Positions 44,296-55,724 of a DNA stretch of 64,000 bases are shown here, in pieces. Under the pieces are notes generated by a model. That model did no database searches and had not been told where the DNA came from. It saw only the letters and a list, made by a program, of their open reading frames with translations. Position numbers and translations under genes: made by a program. Positions within the stretch are counted from its first letter, which is position 1. Every line of letters begins with the position of its first letter. Source of the DNA: Nonomuraea jiangxiensis. Lineage in GTDB: Bacteria; Actinomycetota; Actinomycetes; Streptosporangiales; Streptosporangiaceae. The stretch is from positions 684,170 through 748,169 of the forward strand of contig NZ_FNDJ01000001.1 of the NCBI RefSeq assembly GCF_900099965.1, written 5' to 3'.

Positions 44296-44305
44296 CGATC
44301 TCCCC

Positions 44306-45013
44306 TCAAGAGGTGTGCAGGGCGAGCAGCAGCTCGGCGAGCTCCTTGGGCGCGGTGACCATCGCCTCGTGGCCGGTGGCGAGGTGGTGCACCGGCCAGC
44401 CGAGCGCCGCCGCCCGCTCGGCGTGCGGCTGGAACACCCGCAGCCACTCGGTGCACTCGACGTACGCCGCCGGCACCCGGCCCACGTCGCCCCCGAGCAG
44501 CAGGGGCTCGGTGTACGTGCGCCACGGATGCGGCGTCAGGCGCGGCCCCAGCCACTCCAGGTCCGCCTGCTCCGTCACACCGAGCACGGTCAGCGAGCGC
44601 ACGGGGATGAGCCATCCGAAACCGGGACCGGCGACCGACTCCCGGTAGTGCCCGGCCACCGTCTCAGGAAGCAGGTCGATCGCGGCGTCCCCGTCACCGC
44701 CCACGAAGGCGTCCAGGTAGACGCGCCTGGCCAGCCGGTCAGGGACGCGGTCGGCGACGCCCGTGATCACCTGCCCGGCGTAGCTGTGCCCCACCAGGAC
44801 GACGTCGCGGAGGTCGTACGCGTTGATCAGCGCCACCACGTCCTGGACGTGCGTCGACAGCCCCACCGACGGGCTGAGGAGGTGGGCCCGGTCGCTGACG
44901 CCGGTCAGGGTCGGCGCGTGGACCTCGTGGCCGGCCTGGACCAGCGCCGGGATCACCCGCCGCCAGGCCCACCCGCCGTGCCAGGCACCGTGCACCAGGA
45001 CGAACGTACTCAT
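44306..45013 (-). CDS. Alpha/beta hydrolase in the aromatic operon
   Basis: The 235-residue protein has FVLVHGAWHGGWAW (oxyanion region), the nucleophile elbow GHSYAG, and a late His in ATGHEAMV. It resembles the esterase/lactonase group that includes EstC and plant methyl-esterase-like enzymes. Its ATG overlaps the ligB stop (ATGA). In a 4,5-cleavage operon without LigI, it might hydrolyse a pyrone lactone or an aryl ester feeding the pathway; this is inferred from position. Confidence 0.82.
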   Translation of the reverse strand: MSTFVLVHGAWHGGWAWRRVIPALVQAGHEVHAPTLTGVSDRAHLLSPSVGLSTHVQDVVALINAYDLRDVVLVGHSYAGQVITGVADRVPDRLARRVYLDAFVGGDGDAAIDLLPETVAGHYRESVAGPGFGWLIPVRSLTVLGVTEQADLEWLGPRLTPHPWRTYTEPLLLGGDVGRVPAAYVECTEWLRVFQPHAERAAALGWPVHHLATGHEAMVTAPKELAELLLALHTS

Positions 45014-45861
45014 GCCGCTCCCAAATCCTGAAAGAGTGCGAGCCCCGCGGCCGTGTTGGAGGCGGGCACGTGATAGGTGTCGTGGATGCGGGCGATCCTG
45101 TCGCTCATCGCCCCGCGCATGACGAGCCACATGATCAGCTCGATGCCCTCGGTGCCGGCCCGGCGGATGTAGTCCTCGCGCGTGAGCGCGGCCAGCTTCT
45201 CCGGCTCGGACTCGATCGCCCGCAGGAACATGCGGTCGAACTCGGGGTTGATGAGCCCCGCCCGCGCGCCGGCGAGCTGGTGCGACATGCCGCCGGTGCC
45301 GAAGACCGCGACCTTCAGATCCCCCGGGAACGACCGGATCGCCCGCCCGATCGCCCTGCCCAGCGCGTAGCAGCGGGCCGCCGTCGGCTGCGGGTACTGG
45401 ATCACGTTGACCAGGACCGGCACCACCGCGCACGGCCACGCCTCTCCCGGGTCCGGGCAGTACACCGACAGCGGCACGGTCAGGCCGTGGTCGACGTCGA
45501 GCCGGTGGAAGGTCGCGATGTCGAACTCCTCGTCCATGAGCTCGCCCACGAGGTGCGCGCTCAGCTCCGGCGCCCCCCGCACCGGCGGCACCGGCCTGCG
45601 TCCCCACCCCTCGTCGGCCACGTCATAGGACTCGGCGGTGCCGATCCCGAAGGTGGGCACCAGGTCCAGGCCGACCGCGTTCGCGTGGTCGTTGTAGACG
45701 ATCACCGCCACGTCCGGCCGGTGCGCGGCCATCCACGCACGCGCCGGCTCGTAGCCGTCGAACAGCGGCTTCCAGTAGGGATCGGCGGTCTTCCCGTGGT
45801 CCATCGCGGCGCCGATCGACGGCACGTGCGAGGTCGCCAGGCCCCAGATGATCTCAGCCAA
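45010..45861 (-). CDS. ligB: Extradiol 4,5-dioxygenase large subunit (LigB type)
   Basis: The 283-residue protein begins MAEIIWGLATSHVPSIG. Iron-ligand residues match the LigB pattern: H12, H59 (YNDHAN) and a Glu in GTEGIELIMWLVMRG, with the catalytic base H194 in GGMSHQL. It should open the ring of protocatechuate, gallate or 3-O-methylgallate between carbons 4 and 5. It uses a TTG start at 45861 that overlaps ligA's stop by eight bases. Confidence 0.9.
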   Translation of the reverse strand: MAEIIWGLATSHVPSIGAAMDHGKTADPYWKPLFDGYEPARAWMAAHRPDVAVIVYNDHANAVGLDLVPTFGIGTAESYDVADEGWGRRPVPPVRGAPELSAHLVGELMDEEFDIATFHRLDVDHGLTVPLSVYCPDPGEAWPCAVVPVLVNVIQYPQPTAARCYALGRAIGRAIRSFPGDLKVAVFGTGGMSHQLAGARAGLINPEFDRMFLRAIESEPEKLAALTREDYIRRAGTEGIELIMWLVMRGAMSDRIARIHDTYHVPASNTAAGLALFQDLGAA

Positions 45862-46198
45862 ATCTCCGCCCTCCGGATCGCATGGCCGCCGTGAACTCCT
45901 CGGCCGACATCCCCGTGAACACCCCGCCGAGATACTGCATCGACTTCTCGTCCAGTACCGCGAGCTTGAACGTGTAGAAGATGGACGCGCCCAGGTCCAG
46001 CATCGCGGTCCAGTCGCGGTCCAGGATCGCCCTCTTCTGCTCCGGCGTGAGGCCGTAGGCGTCGCAGTAGGCGTCCTCGTCCCGGGTGAACAGGCGCCGG
46101 TTCGCCGCGTCCTTCAGCGAGCCGCACAGGCGGTTGATCGCGTAGCCTCGCCTGCTGGCCGCCAGGTCCTGTAGGTAGTTGTCCTGCGCCTTGGTCAT
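45854..46198 (-). CDS. ligA: Extradiol 4,5-dioxygenase small subunit (LigA type)
   Basis: The 114-residue protein reads QDLAASRRGYAINRLCGSLKDAANR, then DEDAYCDAYGLTPEQKRAILDRDW, the LigA domain that caps the LigB active site. Separate LigA and LigB chains indicate a LigAB-type enzyme rather than the fused DesB gallate dioxygenase. ATG 46198 overlaps the metF-like stop. The C-terminus overlaps the ligB start. Confidence 0.9.
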   Translation of the reverse strand: MTKAQDNYLQDLAASRRGYAINRLCGSLKDAANRRLFTRDEDAYCDAYGLTPEQKRAILDRDWTAMLDLGASIFYTFKLAVLDEKSMQYLGGVFTGMSAEEFTAAMRSGGRRFG

Positions 46199-47079
46199 GA
46201 CCGATCGTCCTTCTCGGAGACCGACTCCAGCAGCCGCCGCCGCCAGAGTTCGGTCCTGCTCAGTTCGTCGAATGTGAAGATGTGCAGCCCGCGGATGTTG
46301 CCGCCGGTCCTCGGCACGGCGAGGCCCAGCTCCCGGGCCAGCCTCGCCGGCTGGTACGCGCCCGGGAGCAGGAAGCGCCACAGCAGGCTCCGGTGCTTGC
46401 GCAGGAACCGCGCGGACTGGCCCAGCCCGAGGTTCGCCGTGATGCGCATCAGCTTGTGCCGGTTCACCGGGCCAGGTATCCCGACGTGGACCGGGAGGCC
46501 GATGCCCGCGGCGGCGATGCCGGCGGCCCAGTCCGCCGTCGTGCCGGCGTGGAAGCAGATCTGGGTGATGACACGGGTCGCCATCGGCGCCTTCCGCTTC
46601 AGCGCCAGCTCCAGCGCCTCCCGGGAAACGACCGGGTGGCCTTCGGGATACCCGGCGATGCCGACCTCCTCGAAGGGGTGGTGGGCCTCCCGCATGGCGC
46701 GCAGCAGCGCGTACGCGTCCTCGAACTCCCCGGCCGGGCGCGGCGCGTCACCGCCGACCACGAACACCGACCGCACCCGGGCCTCGCGCAGGCGGGCCAC
46801 GACGTCGGCGACGTGCTGCCGGTCGCGGAACTGGCGTGCGGGCAGGTGCGGGGCGACGGTGTAGCCGTGCCGCACCAGGCGCTCGGTGAGGCCGAGCGTC
46901 GCGTCGATGCCCTTCGCCTTGGTGACCGTCACGGTCAGCGGGACGGTGACCGGTACGTGCTCCAGCACGTTCCGCTCGGTGTTCGGGAACGGCGTCACCT
47001 CGTAACTGATCCGGCGCAGGAGATCGGCGAGACATGAGCGCGGGGAACCGGCCCCGGCGCTCTCCCGCTGCGTGGCCAT
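46195..47079 (-). CDS. Methylenetetrahydrofolate reductase-like (MetF family)
   Basis: The 294-residue protein has the MTHFR TIM-barrel pattern: RISYEVTPF near the start, LTVTVTKAKGIDATL, VRSVFVVGGDAP, and FEEVGIAGYPEGHPVV. It is divergent from the biosynthetic MetF and of the type found beside LigM-like O-demethylases, where it recycles methyl- or methylene-tetrahydrofolate. It is the first gene of the minus arm, and its ATG 47079 is 220 bp from the divergent galB-like start. Confidence 0.82.
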   Translation of the reverse strand: MATQRESAGAGSPRSCLADLLRRISYEVTPFPNTERNVLEHVPVTVPLTVTVTKAKGIDATLGLTERLVRHGYTVAPHLPARQFRDRQHVADVVARLREARVRSVFVVGGDAPRPAGEFEDAYALLRAMREAHHPFEEVGIAGYPEGHPVVSREALELALKRKAPMATRVITQICFHAGTTADWAAGIAAAGIGLPVHVGIPGPVNRHKLMRITANLGLGQSARFLRKHRSLLWRFLLPGAYQPARLARELGLAVPRTGGNIRGLHIFTFDELSRTELWRRRLLESVSEKDDRS

Positions 47080-47299
47080 GGCACTTCCTCATCGCAGGCA
47101 TTCGAGTCTCACAGACAACCAGTAGAGCGAAGGGCCCCGAGACTTTCGTCGGGCATTCAGGCGGGGCCGAGCGCGACAGAACTGCCGGAGACCCTGGGCC
47201 GAATGACGTAGGCCGGACCGGTCTTCGGGACCTGACCCCGGGGGCGCTGTTGCTCCTACCGTCCTAGGTGGCAGCCGAGGACCGCGAAGGAGAGGCCGG

Positions 47300-47841
47300 A
47301 TGGGTTCGTTGCTGGTGATCAGTGCCCACGCGGGGGACGTCGTCTGGCGGGCGGCGGGGTCGATCGCGCTGGCGACCTCGGCCGGCGACCGGGCCAAGGT
47401 GCTGTGCCTGACGTTCGGCGAGCGGGGCGACGAGGTCGATCCCTCCGTGGTGCTGACGCACCCGCCGGCCGACCCCTACAACCAGGACCACCCCGCGGCC
47501 GCCAGGATGGCGCTGCGGGCGCGGGTGCTGGCCCAGGCGGCCGGGTACGACGCGCCGGGCGAGCCGCTGGGGGCGCCGCCGGTGTTCTTCGAGCCGCACC
47601 AGCCCGAGCAGTGCGACTTCAAGCCGGACGTGCTGCTGGACATCACCCCGGTGTTCGACACCAAGCGCAAGGCGATGGAGTGCCTGCCGGCCCAGCAGCA
47701 CATGTGGGGCTACTACACCGACCTGGCCAGGCGCCGCGGCGTGCAGGTCAAGCGGAACGCCGGCCCCGACCTCGGCCTGCCGCACAAGACCATGGGAGAG
47801 GCTTACATGCGGCTGTACCCGCAGGTCACGGACCGCCTGTC

Positions 47842-47845
<4 letters not shown>
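47300..47845 (+). CDS. GalB-like 4-oxalomesaconate hydratase (PIG-L fold) with internal deletion
   Basis: ATG 47300 has GAAGGAGAGG upstream. The 181-residue protein matches GalB (LmbE/PIG-L-fold hydratase of gallate catabolism): VISAHAGDVVWRAAGSIAL, then VVLTHPPADPYNQDHPAA with the second metal site, GAPPVFFEPHQPEQCDFKPD, and a C-terminal AYMRLYPQV. Between GERG and VDPSVVLTH, where the family has some 55-65 residues including the R..EA..AA..LG helix, only four residues remain (about 47431-47442). The frame is kept. It may be inactive or have altered substrate. It is coupled to the next gene by ATGA. Confidence 0.75.
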
Positions 47846-49952
<2,107 letters not shown>

Positions 49953-49960
49953 CGGCCGCG

Positions 49961-50024
49961 CGGCCTGCCGTGCTCTCGACACTTTCCGACGCTTTCGACG
50001 CCTTCGGACGAGCACGGCAGGCCG
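49961..50024. terminator. Bidirectional terminator between ligM-like and aldehyde dehydrogenase genes
   Basis: CGGCCTGCCGTGCTC (49961-49975) pairs perfectly with GAGCACGGCAGGCCG (50010-50024), a 15-bp stem. A 34-nt loop repeats TTTCCGACGC-like blocks. It lies between convergent genes, 8 bp from one stop and 11 bp from the other. Confidence 0.8.
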
Positions 50025-50035
50025 GCGGCGGGCGA

Positions 50036-51499
50036 TCACGCCGGAGCGGTCACCACGTGCGATTCGGTGAACTCCAGCAGCCCGTCCGGTCCCATCTCCC
50101 GGCCCACCCCGCTCTGCCGGAAACCGCCGAACGGAGCCCGGTCGTCGTTGGCCGAGGCGTTGGCCTGGTTGATCCAGGTCGTCCCGGTACGCAACCGCGC
50201 GGCCACGGCCGTGGCCCGCTCGACGTCGGGGGACCAGACCGAGGAGCACAACCCTGACCATTCGGTGTTCAGCCGCTCCACGAGGGCGTCCAGGTCGTCG
50301 TAGGGCAGGATCGGCAGCGCCGGGCCGAACTGCTCCTCCGTGACCACCCGCAGGTCCTCGGCCGGATCGAGGACCAGCGCCGGACGGAGATAGTGGCCGC
50401 CGCCGGCGACGGCTCCGTCGTCCACGGTGCCGTACTCGCGTACCTCCGCGCCCTTCGCCCGCGCCTGCTCCAGCATCTGCCGGACGACGTCGCGTTGCCG
50501 TGCCGTGTTCAGCGGGCCCATGGTGGTCGCGGGATCGAGGCCGTCGCCCACGCGGTGGCCGTCCAGTGCGGCCCCCATGGCCTCGACCAGCTCCGAATAT
50601 CGCGAGCGGGGGACGTAGACGCGCTTGACCGCCATGCACACCTGACCGGTGGTCATGAAGGCGGCCGCGGCGAGGGCCCCGGCCGTGCCCTCGTCCAGCC
50701 GGACGTCGTCGAGCAGGAGCGCCGGGTCGTTGCCGCCGAGCTCCAGCGTGACCCTGGCCAGCGACCGGGACGCCAGCGCCATGACGGCGCGGCCCCCGGC
50801 GGTGCTGCCGGTGAACACGACGTGCTGCACGCGGGGATCGGTCAGGAGCGGCTGGACGGCGTCATTGCCGCCGGTGACGACGTTCAGCACGCCCGGTGGC
50901 AGTGCCTGCGCCATCACCCGCAGGGTCTCCACCATCGCGAGCGGCGCGGTGGGCGGCGGCTTCACCACGGCCGTGTTCCCGGCGATGAGCGCGTACGGCA
51001 GGCTCGCCCCCAGGATGGCCAGCGGCCAGTTGAACGGCACGATGACGGTCACCACGCCGACGGGCACCCGGTGGATCTGGGTGGCGAAGGGCGGCGCGGT
51101 GAGGGTGGTCACCGGCGGGAAGCCCGTCGCGAGCGCGGCGGCGGCGCGGGAGCGCCCCTCGAAGACGGCCAGGTCGATCTGCGACTCTTGCAGGCACTTG
51201 CCGTTCTCCCTGGTCAGGATCTCGGCCCGGACGGCGACCGAGGCGGCGAGCGGTTCGAAGGCCGCCAGCACCAGTTCGGCCCGCTCGGCGGCGGATCTGG
51301 CGGCCCAGCCGGGGAAGGCCCGCTGGGCGGCGGCGACGGCCCGCTCGCAGTCCTCCGGGGTGGCCGCCGCCGTCCAGCCCACGACGGTGTCCGGACCGCT
51401 GGGGTCGTGGACCGGGATCCTGTCCGGGGTGGCGACGGTCTCGCCGTCGATGACGAGACCTGTTACCAGGTCGGCGGCGGGCATCGGGTCAGCAGTCAT
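50036..51499 (-). CDS. Aldehyde dehydrogenase (aromatic aldehyde type proposed)
   Basis: The 487-residue NAD(P)-dependent enzyme has PFNWPLAI with the catalytic Asn, Glu in LELGGNDP and the catalytic Cys in TTGQVCMAVKR, plus FGPALPILPY and PFGGFRQSGVGREMG. ATG 51499 gives normal family length; upstream the frame is open only because of repeats. Next to an O-demethylation/ring-cleavage operon it may oxidise vanillin or syringaldehyde to the acid. It is convergent with that operon and preceded by a 13-bp tandem array. Confidence 0.88.
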   Translation of the reverse strand: MTADPMPAADLVTGLVIDGETVATPDRIPVHDPSGPDTVVGWTAAATPEDCERAVAAAQRAFPGWAARSAAERAELVLAAFEPLAASVAVRAEILTRENGKCLQESQIDLAVFEGRSRAAAALATGFPPVTTLTAPPFATQIHRVPVGVVTVIVPFNWPLAILGASLPYALIAGNTAVVKPPPTAPLAMVETLRVMAQALPPGVLNVVTGGNDAVQPLLTDPRVQHVVFTGSTAGGRAVMALASRSLARVTLELGGNDPALLLDDVRLDEGTAGALAAAAFMTTGQVCMAVKRVYVPRSRYSELVEAMGAALDGHRVGDGLDPATTMGPLNTARQRDVVRQMLEQARAKGAEVREYGTVDDGAVAGGGHYLRPALVLDPAEDLRVVTEEQFGPALPILPYDDLDALVERLNTEWSGLCSSVWSPDVERATAVAARLRTGTTWINQANASANDDRAPFGGFRQSGVGREMGPDGLLEFTESHVVTAPA

Positions 51500-51520
51500 C
51501 GAGATCGCGGCGCGGACACC

Positions 51521-51674
51521 GCGCCGTCTGACCGCGCCGTCTGACCGCGCCGTCTGACCGGGCCGTCGGATCGGGCCGTCGGATCGGGCCGTCGGATCGG
51601 GCCGTCGGATCGGGCCGCCGGATTGCGCCGTGACCGCGCCGTCTGATCGGGCCGTCTCACCGGGTCGTCGGATC
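51521..51674. repeat. Twelve-unit 13-bp tandem repeat upstream of aldehyde dehydrogenase
   Basis: Three copies of GCGCCGTCTGACC (51521-51559) are followed by four of GGGCCGTCGGATC (51560-51611). Five degenerate units then run to 51674, one of them missing 2 bp. It begins 21 bp before the dehydrogenase start, so it occupies that gene's promoter/leader position. The rest of the 412-bp gap (51675-51911) shows no gene. Confidence 0.85.
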
Positions 51675-51911
51675 GGAGGGTGTCCAGGTCGCTCCCTCCC
51701 TTCCGTCAGTCGTGCGAGCCGGTGCCGGCCCGGGACGCCGCGCACCACCTCGGTTCTCGCCTGCCCGAGCCGTCGGCCGGGGGTGTCGCCAGGACGCTAT
51801 AGCGCCCCGCGGGGCGCGTCGTCGCGATAATGACGGCCCGGACCCGTCGATTCCGCGCGGTCGACCGCGACAAATGACGTACGGGGCCGGCTCCGCGGGT
51901 CCGGACGGCGA

Positions 51912-52589
51912 TCAGCTCGGCGGGACGAGCCCCTCGCGGATGGCCAGCAGCGCGGCCTGGGTCCGGGAGGACAACTGGAGCTTGGCGAGCACGTTGCTGA
52001 CGTGCGTACGGGCCGTGCGCTCGCTGATCGTCAGCCGGCCGGCGATGTCCCGGTTGGACTTGCCCTCGGCGATCAGGATGAGGATCTCCCGCTCCCGGGC
52101 CGTCAGCGAGGTGAGGCCGGCGGGCGGGGCCGTGATCCGCCGGGTGAGCTGGCGGGCGACGGTCGGGTTGAGGTGCATCCCGCCGGTGACCGCCGCGCGG
52201 ATGGCCATGGCCACCTCGTCGGGGTCGGCGTCCTTGAGGAGATATCCCGCCGCGTCGGCGGCGAGCGCGACGTGCACCCTCTCGACCTCGCCGAAGCTGG
52301 TCAGCACCACGACCTTGACGTCCGGATGGGTCCTGGTGATCGTTTCGGTGGCCGCGATCCCGCCCATGCCGGGCATCTGCAGGTCCATCAGGACGACGTG
52401 GGGGAGCGGCTGGCCGAGAGTGCGCCACTCGTTGAGCAGGGCGATGGCCTGCTCGCCGCTGGCCGCCTCCCCGATCATGTGAAATGTCGGAATTGTCGAG
52501 ATGTAGGCAAGGAGGCCGCGCCGGACGATCGCGTGGTCGTCGACCACCATGACGCGGATGACCTCCGGCATGGTCGTGCCGTCGCTCAT
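51912..52589 (-). CDS. LuxR/NarL-family response regulator
   Basis: The 225-residue protein has a receiver domain with VMVVDDHAIVRRG and phosphoacceptor D69 (LMDLQMPGMGG), and a C-terminal LuxR-type HTH (LTAREREILILIAEGKSNRDIAGRLTISERTARTHVSNVLAKL). ATG 52589 with GGGGGAAGGA at good spacing is preferred over ATG 52595. It lies 25 bp downstream of its histidine kinase. Confidence 0.92.
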   Translation of the reverse strand: MSDGTTMPEVIRVMVVDDHAIVRRGLLAYISTIPTFHMIGEAASGEQAIALLNEWRTLGQPLPHVVLMDLQMPGMGGIAATETITRTHPDVKVVVLTSFGEVERVHVALAADAAGYLLKDADPDEVAMAIRAAVTGGMHLNPTVARQLTRRITAPPAGLTSLTAREREILILIAEGKSNRDIAGRLTISERTARTHVSNVLAKLQLSSRTQAALLAIREGLVPPS

Positions 52590-52614
52590 CGGCATTCCTT
52601 CCCCCGACGCCGCC

Positions 52615-54144
52615 CTAGCTCGCCAACGGTAGCGTGAGCGTGACGGTCCAGCCACCGGCCTGCCGGGGACCGGCGGCCAGCCGGCCGCCCCAGCGCTCGG
52701 CGCGTTCGCGCATCGACACGAGCCCGAGTGTGTCCCGCGGGGCCGCCGCCGCGCCGGGCGCCACGTCGAGCCCGCACCCGTCGTCGGAGATCTCGACGAC
52801 CAGGCCGCCCTCATGAGCCCTGGCCAGGCGGATGTCCACCGAGGTCGCTCGGGCGTGCTTCACGACGTTGTGCAGCGCCTCCCGGACGATGCAGTAGACG
52901 TCCTCCTGGAGGTCGAGGCCGGGGTCCGGGTCGAGGTCGGGTGAGACGCGCACCCGTACGGCCATGCCGGTGCGCGTCCCGACGCTCGCCGCGTGCGCGC
53001 GGACGGCGTCGACCAGTGACCGCGCGCCGAGGTCGAGGGGGCGTAACTCGAACACGAGCCGGCGGAGATCTGCCAGCGCGCTCTCGGAGAGCTGGGCGAT
53101 CTCCTCCGCCGCGTTGCAGACGGCGGCGGGATCGGCGCCGGCGCGGTCGAGCTCCGCACGCAGCGCCTTGGCCTGCATCCGCATGGAGAACAGCTGCTGC
53201 ACCGCGGAGTCGTGCAGCTCGCGGGCCAGTCGCCGGCGCTCCTGCTCCTGCGCCCGGGACCGGGTCTGGGAGAGCAGGGAGGCGGTGTCGATGGCGACCG
53301 CGGCGTGATCGGCCATCGCCTCCAGGAAAGCCAGCGAGCTGGAGCAGGGATCCTCGCCGGGGACGTAGTACGTGTTGATCACACCGACGGTGCGGCCCCG
53401 CACGATCATCGGCAGCGACACGAAGTCGTCCCAGTCCGGGCGATCCATGATCTCGTGCAGCGGCCCCCAGCGGGAGTCGGCCATGATGACGGGCTTGCGA
53501 TGCCTCACCACGACGGGTCTCCTGGTCCTGATGGCCTCCATGAAGAGCACGGTGGCGCCGCGCCGGCGGCAGGCACTCAGGCGCTGGATGAAATCGGGGG
53601 CGTTCCCGAAGCCCGCCATGCCCAGCACCCGTAGCTCGTCCGCGGGATCGTCCACGGCCAGGATCTGGACGGCCGCGATGTTGGTGGTCAGCACGATCTC
53701 GTGGGCCACCGCGTCGAGGGTCGCGCGCAGGGAGTAGGAGTCGGCGACACTCGATGCCGCCCGGGTGATGGCGGCCAGCCGCTCCTGCTGGCGGCGCGCT
53801 CCCGTCACGTCGCTGAACCACACCGCGTACCCTCCGGCGTCCGTCGGCGAGATGCGGTATTCCAGGACGCAACGGCGCCCGTCCGGAGCCGACCACGTGT
53901 CGGTATGGCGTGCGGACGGGCCGTTCCACTCCGCCGTGGGGACGAACGGGGCGGGCCGCCCGATCAGCTCCGCGGCGGGCAGGCCGAGCAGTTGCGTGGC
54001 CGCCTCGTTGACCATGACGAAGCGGCCTTCCACGTCCAGCAGGGCCAGGCCGTCGGCCGACACCTCGACGAGCGCCCGCACCGTGTGCTCGGTGGTCGAG
54101 TCGGTCGGGCCAGGGCCGGTGGACGGGTCCGAGGCTCGTGGCAC
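52615..54144 (-). CDS. PAS/GAF sensor histidine kinase (HisKA_3)
   Basis: The 509-residue cytoplasmic kinase has a PAS domain (about 25-130: LDVEGRFVMVNEAATQLLGLPA), a GAF domain (about 150-285), the phosphoacceptor helix RRRLARELHDSAVQQLFSM, and an HATPase domain (VRVRVSPDLD, HNVVKHARAT, DDGCGLD). There are no membrane helices, so the signal is internal; GAF may bind a small molecule or haem. It pairs with the LuxR regulator and is divergent from an MHS transporter that may be its target. Confidence 0.9.
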   Translation of the reverse strand: MPRASDPSTGPGPTDSTTEHTVRALVEVSADGLALLDVEGRFVMVNEAATQLLGLPAAELIGRPAPFVPTAEWNGPSARHTDTWSAPDGRRCVLEYRISPTDAGGYAVWFSDVTGARRQQERLAAITRAASSVADSYSLRATLDAVAHEIVLTTNIAAVQILAVDDPADELRVLGMAGFGNAPDFIQRLSACRRRGATVLFMEAIRTRRPVVVRHRKPVIMADSRWGPLHEIMDRPDWDDFVSLPMIVRGRTVGVINTYYVPGEDPCSSSLAFLEAMADHAAVAIDTASLLSQTRSRAQEQERRRLARELHDSAVQQLFSMRMQAKALRAELDRAGADPAAVCNAAEEIAQLSESALADLRRLVFELRPLDLGARSLVDAVRAHAASVGTRTGMAVRVRVSPDLDPDPGLDLQEDVYCIVREALHNVVKHARATSVDIRLARAHEGGLVVEISDDGCGLDVAPGAAAAPRDTLGLVSMRERAERWGGRLAAGPRQAGGWTVTLTLPLAS

Positions 54145-54327
54145 ACCATCATCATCGCCCCGGCCCTCCTCCGCGCCAACTCACGCCGGTCCGAGCGGAA
54201 CCCGCGACGTAGGACATATGACGTAGACGGGCCACCGCAGAAGCCCGACGACCGACCGGGGCGGCGCGTTTACATTCAGTCCAGCTTTTACCAGGCCCCC
54301 ACTTCGCCTGTTCGAGGAGCACCCCCC

Positions 54328-55650
54328 GTGGCTTCCCCTTCATCCACCAGGCAACCATCGACCAAGAGTCTCTTCACGGCCAGCTTCGTCGGCACGTCGA
54401 TCGAGTGGTACGACTACTACATCTTCGGCACCGCCGCGGCACTGGCCTTCGGCACCCTCTTCTTCCCGCAGGCCTCCAGCACGGCGGCCACGCTCGCCGC
54501 CTTCGCGACCTTCGCGGTCGGGTTCGTCGCCCGCCCGCTCGGCGCGGCGATCTTCGGTCACTTCGGCGACCGGATCGGCCGCAAGTCGATGCTGATCCTC
54601 ACCCTGATACTGACCGGCGGGGCGACCTTCCTCATCGGCGTGCTGCCCACCTACGCCGCCATCGGCGTCGGGGCCCCGCTGCTGCTGGTCGTCCTGCGGA
54701 TCGTGCAGGGATTCGGCGTGGGCGGCGAGTGGGGCGGCGCCATCCTCATCGCCACCGAGCACGCCTCGCCCCGCCGCCGCGCGGTCTACGGCAGCTTCGC
54801 CCAGTTCGGCGTGCCGATCGGGGTGCTCACCTCGAACCTGGCCTTCCTCGCGGTCTCCGGCATGTCCGACGAGGCCTTCCTGTCGTACGGCTGGCGCATC
54901 CCCTTCCTGCTCAGCGTGCTGCTGGTGATCCTCGGCCTCGTGGTCCGCCGCCGGCTGCACGACGCGCCGGAGTTCGAGCGCGTCAAGGAGCGGAACGCCA
55001 CCAGCAAGGTCCCCTTCACCGAGCTGGCCCGGCGGCAGCCGCGCAACCTGGCGCTGGCGAGCCTGGCCTCGATCGCTCCGCCCGCGGTCGGCTACACCGT
55101 CATCGTCTACATGCTCACGTACGGCACGACCGTGGTGGGCTTCGAGCGCAGCACGTTGCTCACGCTGATCCTGGCCTCCACCGTGGTGTGGATCGCCACC
55201 ATCATCGGGGCGGCGGTGCTGTCGGACCGGTACGGTTCCAAACTGCTGTACATCGTGGGCGCGGTGACCGCCGTGCTGTGGCCGCTGCCGATGTTCGGCC
55301 TGGTCAACACGGGCAACGCGGGAGCGGCGCTGGCGGCGTTCGTGGTGGCCGCGATGGTGCAGGGGATCATGGCCGGCGCCCAGGGCGGGCTGTTCACCGA
55401 GATCTTCGACGTGCGCTTCCGCTACAGTGGGATCTCCATCGCCTACCAGCTCGGCGGCATGATCGGCGGCGCGCTCACGCCCATCGTGGCGACCGCCCTC
55501 TTCGAGGCATACCGGTCCTCGACCGCCATCGCCCTCTACGTGGCCGGACTGTCCCTGATCAGCCTGGTCGCCGTGCTCGGGGTCCGCAAGATCGCCGCGC
55601 CGGAGGCGGAGAGCGCCGAGCCGAGGACGCCGAGCCCGTCAACCGGGTGA
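54328..55650 (+). CDS. MHS-family MFS transporter
   Basis: GTG 54328 with GAGGAG upstream starts a 440-residue protein with about 12 helices. The metabolite:H+ symporter signature is clear: SFVGTSIEWYDYYIFGTAAALAF, then FGHFGDRIGRKSML and RIVQGFGVGGEWGGAILIA. MHS members import organic acids such as shikimate, proline/betaine or aromatic acids. It sits 75 bp before the uronate dehydrogenase-like gene and divergent from the two-component system; it could supply either the aromatic or the uronate pathway. Confidence 0.88.
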   Translation: MASPSSTRQPSTKSLFTASFVGTSIEWYDYYIFGTAAALAFGTLFFPQASSTAATLAAFATFAVGFVARPLGAAIFGHFGDRIGRKSMLILTLILTGGATFLIGVLPTYAAIGVGAPLLLVVLRIVQGFGVGGEWGGAILIATEHASPRRRAVYGSFAQFGVPIGVLTSNLAFLAVSGMSDEAFLSYGWRIPFLLSVLLVILGLVVRRRLHDAPEFERVKERNATSKVPFTELARRQPRNLALASLASIAPPAVGYTVIVYMLTYGTTVVGFERSTLLTLILASTVVWIATIIGAAVLSDRYGSKLLYIVGAVTAVLWPLPMFGLVNTGNAGAALAAFVVAAMVQGIMAGAQGGLFTEIFDVRFRYSGISIAYQLGGMIGGALTPIVATALFEAYRSSTAIALYVAGLSLISLVAVLGVRKIAAPEAESAEPRTPSPSTG

Positions 55651-55724
55651 CCGGCGACCGCGGCCGGGCGGCGGACGCAGGGGCGGACCGCCGCCACGCC
55701 CACGTACGACGCGGAGGATCGCTG

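Noticed and set aside
47080..47299. Search for a shared operator in the aromatic divergon promoter region
   Set aside because: No inverted repeat longer than a few bases and no promoter pair with acceptable spacing was seen, so no site is claimed; no dedicated regulator lies inside the divergon either.
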